64,000 nt of DNA, from positions 310,001 through 374,000 of the forward strand of contig NZ_JBLZHU010000001.1 in assembly GCF_048892425.1 (NCBI RefSeq), in the 5' to 3' direction. Origin of the DNA: Pacificispira sp002696645. GTDB taxonomy: Bacteria; Pseudomonadota; Alphaproteobacteria; UBA8366; Aestuariispiraceae. Below are positions 61,003 through 64,000 of the stretch, piece by piece. The translations under genes were made by a program, and so were the position numbers. The first letter of the stretch is position 1, and every line of letters starts with the position of its first letter. The notes beneath the pieces were generated by a model. It was not told where the DNA came from, ran no database searches, and saw nothing but the letters and a program-made list of their open reading frames with translations.

Positions 61003-61053
61003 GGTCGATCTGCTATATCCTTAGTCACCGATCTTGTCTTTCAAGGAAATTCG

Positions 61054-62373
61054 ATGTCCGACACGCCAATTGCCACGCGGCTGTACACCCTGGCCACCGG
61101 AGAGGATGGCGCGCGATTCTGTAAGGATATTCCAGACAGTCAGTGTAATGATCAGCCGATCAATTTCCTGTTGCAGATCGTATCACAGGCGCTCAGCAAG
61201 ACAGGGGATGCGCTGGCCGATGCAAAGGTTGTGTTACCCTGGCTGATCGGGGCCGTAGGGGCACCGGTCTATCTGATCGGATTTTTGGTGCCGATCCGGG
61301 AATCCCTGGCGCTGTTGCCGCAAATTCTGGTCGGCGGCGTGTTGCGCCGGTTTTCCATTCGCAAACATTTCTGGTCCATCAGCAGTCTGGTAGAAGGCGT
61401 CTGTATTGCTGGCATGGCGTTGGTGGGTCTTTCAGGCTTGCAGGGACACGCGGCCGGGTGGGCAATTGTCGCCTTGTTGGTCCTGTTCAGTTTGGCGCGC
61501 GGCGTTGCCTCCATTGCCGCTAAGGATGTTCTGGGGAAGACGGTATCCAAGACACGACGGGGTCGCGTCAGCGGCTATGCTGCAACAGTGTCTGGCGTGA
61601 CTGCCAGTCTGGTTGGGTTCTATCTTGCATTTGCTCCCACCGAAATTCGACCCGATTGGATGCTGTATGTTTTGCTGTTTGGGGCCAGTGTTACCTGGCT
61701 TTTGGCAGCGGGCAGCTACGCACAACTGCACGAACATGAAGGCGCGACAGAAGGGGGCCAGACTTTACAGGATGTGTTTCGCGATCAGCTGCGAACCCTG
61801 ATGTCAGACCGGGACCTACAGCGTTTTCTGTTGGCGCGTACCTTTATGATCTCAACGGCCCTGATGGGCCCCTTATTCGTCGCCCTGGCGCAGCGGGAAT
61901 CAGGAACGGAATTGTCCAGCCTGGGTTGGCTGATGCTGGCAACAGGCCTGGCGGGCGCGCTCAGTTCCAGTATTTGGGGCTGGTTCTCAGATATCTCCAG
62001 CCGTCGCACTATGGCCTATGCGGCCGGTGGGGCCGGGCTGTTGGGAGGGGTTACTTTGGTGATCCTGTATCTGGCACCGGCTGTGGCCGGAACGGTTTAT
62101 TTATACGCTGGTCTGGTCTTCTTGCTGGGGGTTTCCCATTCCGGCGTCCGCATTGGGCGCAAAACCCATATCGTGGATATGGCAGGGAAAGACAAAAAGG
62201 CGGAATATGTCGCGCTCAGCAACAGCATCATTGGCGTGCTGTTGCTGATCCTTGGCGTTTTTTCCGGCCTGACCCTGGCGCTGGGGCTGGAATTTGGAAT
62301 TGCGGTTCTGTCGATTCTGGCGCTGCTGGGCGCAGGCACAGCCCTGACGATGCGGGATGTTCAAACCGAATAA
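61054..62373 (+). CDS. MFS transporter
   Basis: A 439-residue membrane protein with about twelve segments in two halves. A cytoplasmic N-terminal extension of about 60 residues precedes the first segment. The conserved inter-segment loop GKTVSKTRRGRVSGYAATVSG (about 157-177) and GWFSDISSRRTMAYAAG in the second half are MFS-like. Substrate is unknown. ATG 61054 has AAGGAAA upstream, whereas the longer frame would begin inside the preceding terminator. Confidence 0.85.
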   Translation: MSDTPIATRLYTLATGEDGARFCKDIPDSQCNDQPINFLLQIVSQALSKTGDALADAKVVLPWLIGAVGAPVYLIGFLVPIRESLALLPQILVGGVLRRFSIRKHFWSISSLVEGVCIAGMALVGLSGLQGHAAGWAIVALLVLFSLARGVASIAAKDVLGKTVSKTRRGRVSGYAATVSGVTASLVGFYLAFAPTEIRPDWMLYVLLFGASVTWLLAAGSYAQLHEHEGATEGGQTLQDVFRDQLRTLMSDRDLQRFLLARTFMISTALMGPLFVALAQRESGTELSSLGWLMLATGLAGALSSSIWGWFSDISSRRTMAYAAGGAGLLGGVTLVILYLAPAVAGTVYLYAGLVFLLGVSHSGVRIGRKTHIVDMAGKDKKAEYVALSNSIIGVLLLILGVFSGLTLALGLEFGIAVLSILALLGAGTALTMRDVQTE

Positions 62374-62383
62374 AGTCGCTTGG

Positions 62384-62692
62384 TCAATGGCCTTTATGGC
62401 TATCCTGAAAAGCGGACTTCTGTTCCGGTGTGGCTTCTGATTGATATTTTGCCTTCCATTCGGCAAAGGGCATGCCATAGACGATTTCGCGCGCTTCGTC
62501 CTTGTCCATATCGATACCCCGTTCCGTCGCAGCTTCGTTATACCAGCGGCTCAGGCAATTGCGGCAGAAGCCCGACAGGTTCATCAGATCGATATTCTGC
62601 ACATCTGTCCGTTCGCGCAGATGGTCGCGCAGGCTGCGAAAAGCTGCGGCTTCAAGCTCCAGACGGGTTTGGTCGTCGATTTGCTGCGTCAT
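62384..62692 (-). CDS. DUF1244 family protein
   Basis: A 102-residue DUF1244 protein, a small conserved family of unknown function in proteobacteria. The signature is the helical N-terminus AAAFRSLRDHLRERTDVQNI, the CRNCLSRWY motif (about 43-51) and EAREIVYGMPFAEWKAKYQ. The cysteine pair could bind metal, but this is not established. It is convergent with the MFS gene. Confidence 0.9.
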   Translation of the reverse strand: MTQQIDDQTRLELEAAAFRSLRDHLRERTDVQNIDLMNLSGFCRNCLSRWYNEAATERGIDMDKDEAREIVYGMPFAEWKAKYQSEATPEQKSAFQDSHKGH

Positions 62693-63032
62693 GAGTGTAT
62701 TCTCCCGGTCGGATGATGGGTCTATGCCTAGTGTGGTGCGCGGTTATTTGGGATCGCCAGGATCCCTTTATCGGCCTGTCGGCTAGAAGAGAGCGTGCAG
62801 GCGATGTGGTTCATCGTCAAGCGCTCTCGACGCCGTCCGATGGGCCGATAATGGGACCAAAGGCGCTGTTTGCGGCGCTCCGGGCCGCGTCGCCTTCCGC
62901 TTGCGATGCCCCGCATCTCTTCGCGAAACGCTCCTAACCGGAGCACCGCAAACAGCGTCCTGGTCGATCCCAAATAACCGCGCACCACACTAATCTGATA
63001 GGCGCATAATGATTTTCAATGGCGGGTCATTG
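62693..63032. other. intergenic region carrying a MITE-like element
   Basis: A 340-base gap between two minus-strand genes. Most of it is the inverted-repeat element at 62729-62992; the flanks hold nothing recognisable beyond the DUF1244 start region. Confidence 0.7.
62729..62992. mobile_element. 264-bp MITE-like element with long terminal inverted repeats
   Basis: The ends are exact 28-bp inverted repeats (62729-62756 and 62965-62992), extended by CCAGGA/TCCTGG with one bulged base. Each end begins with TA, as expected for a duplicated TA target, a mark of IS630/Tc1-mariner-type transposition. Inside are nested hairpins: 62768-62782 with 62837-62851 (13 of 15), GAGAGCG with CGCTCTC, CGATG with CATCG, and 62862-62883 with 62938-62960. 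An 86-codon frame crosses the element on the minus strand, but nothing supports it as a gene. No transposase is present. Confidence 0.8.
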
Positions 63033-64000
63033 CTAGAGGTCGGCCACCGTCGCTGTGATCAGCCAGTCGACAACTTCCTTGAATGTCTCGCTGTCTGACT
63101 TTCCGGCGGCCTTAGCCGCATTGAACACACGCAATTGATTGTCCGCACTGGTGCCGCGTTGCAGGATCGTGCGGGTATGGGCGACTTCTTCTGTGCAGTC
63201 CAGTCGATCCGCGTCTTCGGCAATCAGTTCCAGGATCTCATCCAGCAGGTCTGGATACGGCACAGTTTGTGTGACACCGAAATCAATCAGCCCCTTGTCC
63301 GCCCCATACCGCTGGGCGCGCCAACGGTTTTCCTGGATCAGCATATTGGAATAATTGCGCCAACGCTGATTCTTGCGCCGCAACCGCTGAAGCATGGAAA
63401 TCAGGCAACTGTACGTCGCCGCCACGGCGATCCCATCATCCAATCGCGTGCAGATATCGGCGATGCGCATTTCCAGGGTCGGGAATTTGAAATGGGGACG
63501 AATGTCCCACCACAGCTTTGATCCATCCTCGATTGCGCCTGCCGCAACCAGGGATTTGACGTGTTTTTCATAATGCGACCAACTGTCAAAATGTTCCGGT
63601 AATCCGGTGCGGGGTAATTCATCAAATACCGCCAGGCGATAACATTTCAGCCCGGTATTGCGGCCCTGCCAAAACGGGGAAGAGGTCGTCAGCACCAACA
63701 GATGGGGCAGGAAATAGGCGATCTGACCCAGCAGGTCGATCCGATGTTCATTATCTGCCACGCCCACATGAACATGCATGCCGCTGATGACCAGCCGCCT
63801 TGCGACTTCCTGCAGATCATTGGCCAGCATCGCATAGCGTTCTTTGTCGGTATGCTGCAGATGGGACCATCGGGCAGTTGGATGGGTGGATGACGCAATG
63901 GGGGCGACACCGCGCTTGCCAGCGGCTTCCGCGACGGCGGTTCGCAAAATGCGCAGGCGGTCCCGTGCCGACTGAATGGAATGACAGATCGCTGTGCCGA
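63033..64000 (-). CDS. GCS2-family carboxylate-amine ligase, 5' end outside window
   Basis: The C-terminal 320 or so residues of a YbdK/GCS2-type ATP-dependent glutamate-cysteine ligase-like enzyme. The frame stays open to the window edge, so the start is beyond 64000. Family landmarks are SGMHVHVGVADNEHRI, LTTSSPFWQGRNTGLKCYRL, FPTLEMRIADICTRLDDG and QENRWRAQRYG. YbdK has weak gamma-glutamylcysteine synthetase activity; the physiological substrate is uncertain. Confidence 0.9.
   Translation of the reverse strand, partial: GTAICHSIQSARDRLRILRTAVAEAAGKRGVAPIASSTHPTARWSHLQHTDKERYAMLANDLQEVARRLVISGMHVHVGVADNEHRIDLLGQIAYFLPHLLVLTTSSPFWQGRNTGLKCYRLAVFDELPRTGLPEHFDSWSHYEKHVKSLVAAGAIEDGSKLWWDIRPHFKFPTLEMRIADICTRLDDGIAVAATYSCLISMLQRLRRKNQRWRNYSNMLIQENRWRAQRYGADKGLIDFGVTQTVPYPDLLDEILELIAEDADRLDCTEEVAHTRTILQRGTSADNQLRVFNAAKAAGKSDSETFKEVVDWLITATVADL

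Noticed and set aside
62728..62988. 86-codon minus-strand protein inside the inverted-repeat element
   Set aside because: The frame runs from one terminal repeat to the other and is Arg-rich. It is most likely a by-product of the repeat, of a kind often annotated as hypothetical protein.
1..64000. CRISPR arrays, tRNA/rRNA genes, prophage or toxin-antitoxin loci
   Set aside because: No regularly spaced repeats, cloverleaf sequences, rRNA segments, phage genes or convincing toxin-antitoxin pair were seen on either strand.

Overview
The window looks like one continuous stretch of an alphaproteobacterial chromosome, probably from a Rhodospirillales-like lineage. The evidence is the gapR (DUF2312), DUF2125 and DUF1244 genes, the division cluster that runs on into lpxC-bamD-recN-ligA, the meso-diaminopimelate peptidoglycan type (DNPR motif in MurE together with dapD, dapE and dapF), and pervasive 4-base ATGA/GTGA gene overlaps. 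I cannot name a genus from sequence alone. No rRNA, tRNA, CRISPR array, prophage or complete insertion sequence is visible.

Layout. 1-2423 (+): a pair of M16 peptidase-like genes; the first is cut by the window edge. 2429-5008: hemN (under an FNR/FixK-type box), gapR and an L,D-transpeptidase. 5085-31156 (-): a very compact run with subtilase, ligA, recN, bamD, lpxC, then ftsZ-ftsA-ftsQ-ddl-murB-murC-murG-ftsW-murD-mraY-murF-murE-ftsI-ftsL-rsmH-mraZ, transcribed from the mraZ end towards the subtilase. 31569-35148 (-): a TPR glycosyltransferase, a TPR methyltransferase and yciB, with a small divergent gene next to yciB. 35520-41596: quinone-oxidoreductase-like gene, ilvC, a GNAT gene, ftsY, mtaB and dapF. 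41744-46254: an XRE regulator, then the translation/secretion block ffh-rpsP-rimM-trmD-rplS. 46510-48724 (+): leuC, an uncatalogued 56-codon gene, leuD. 48728-52914: cupin, ChaC-like, DUF2125, hisC, chorismate mutase. 53152-55839 (+): homoserine acyltransferase, DUF2946-like and PCuAC copper proteins, truA. 55836-64000: membrane protein, dapE, dapD, two small genes, aldehyde dehydrogenase, MFS transporter, DUF1244, a MITE-like element, and a GCS2-family ligase cut by the window end.

How it works together. The dominant theme is envelope growth and division. The cluster makes the peptidoglycan precursor (MurB-G, Ddl, MraY), supplies the septal synthase and divisome (FtsW, FtsI, FtsL, FtsQ, FtsA, FtsZ) and adds lipid A synthesis (LpxC) and outer-membrane assembly (BamD); DapD/E/F supply its diaminopimelate. 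A second theme is amino-acid biosynthesis (ilvC, leuCD, hisC, chorismate mutase, metA family). A third is co-translational protein targeting (ffh, ftsY) and ribosome/tRNA maturation.

Most of the window is ordinary housekeeping sequence. The observations I rate highest are the 264-bp hairpin-rich MITE-like element (62729-62992), two divergent promoters whose predicted start points fall on or next to the start codons (35146-35250), the small gene translationally coupled inside leuCD (47913-48083), the FNR box with a possible leaderless hemN (3773-3822), and the 10-bp-phased TGGG repeats upstream of mraZ (31306-31330). I did not find a clearly new multi-gene system.
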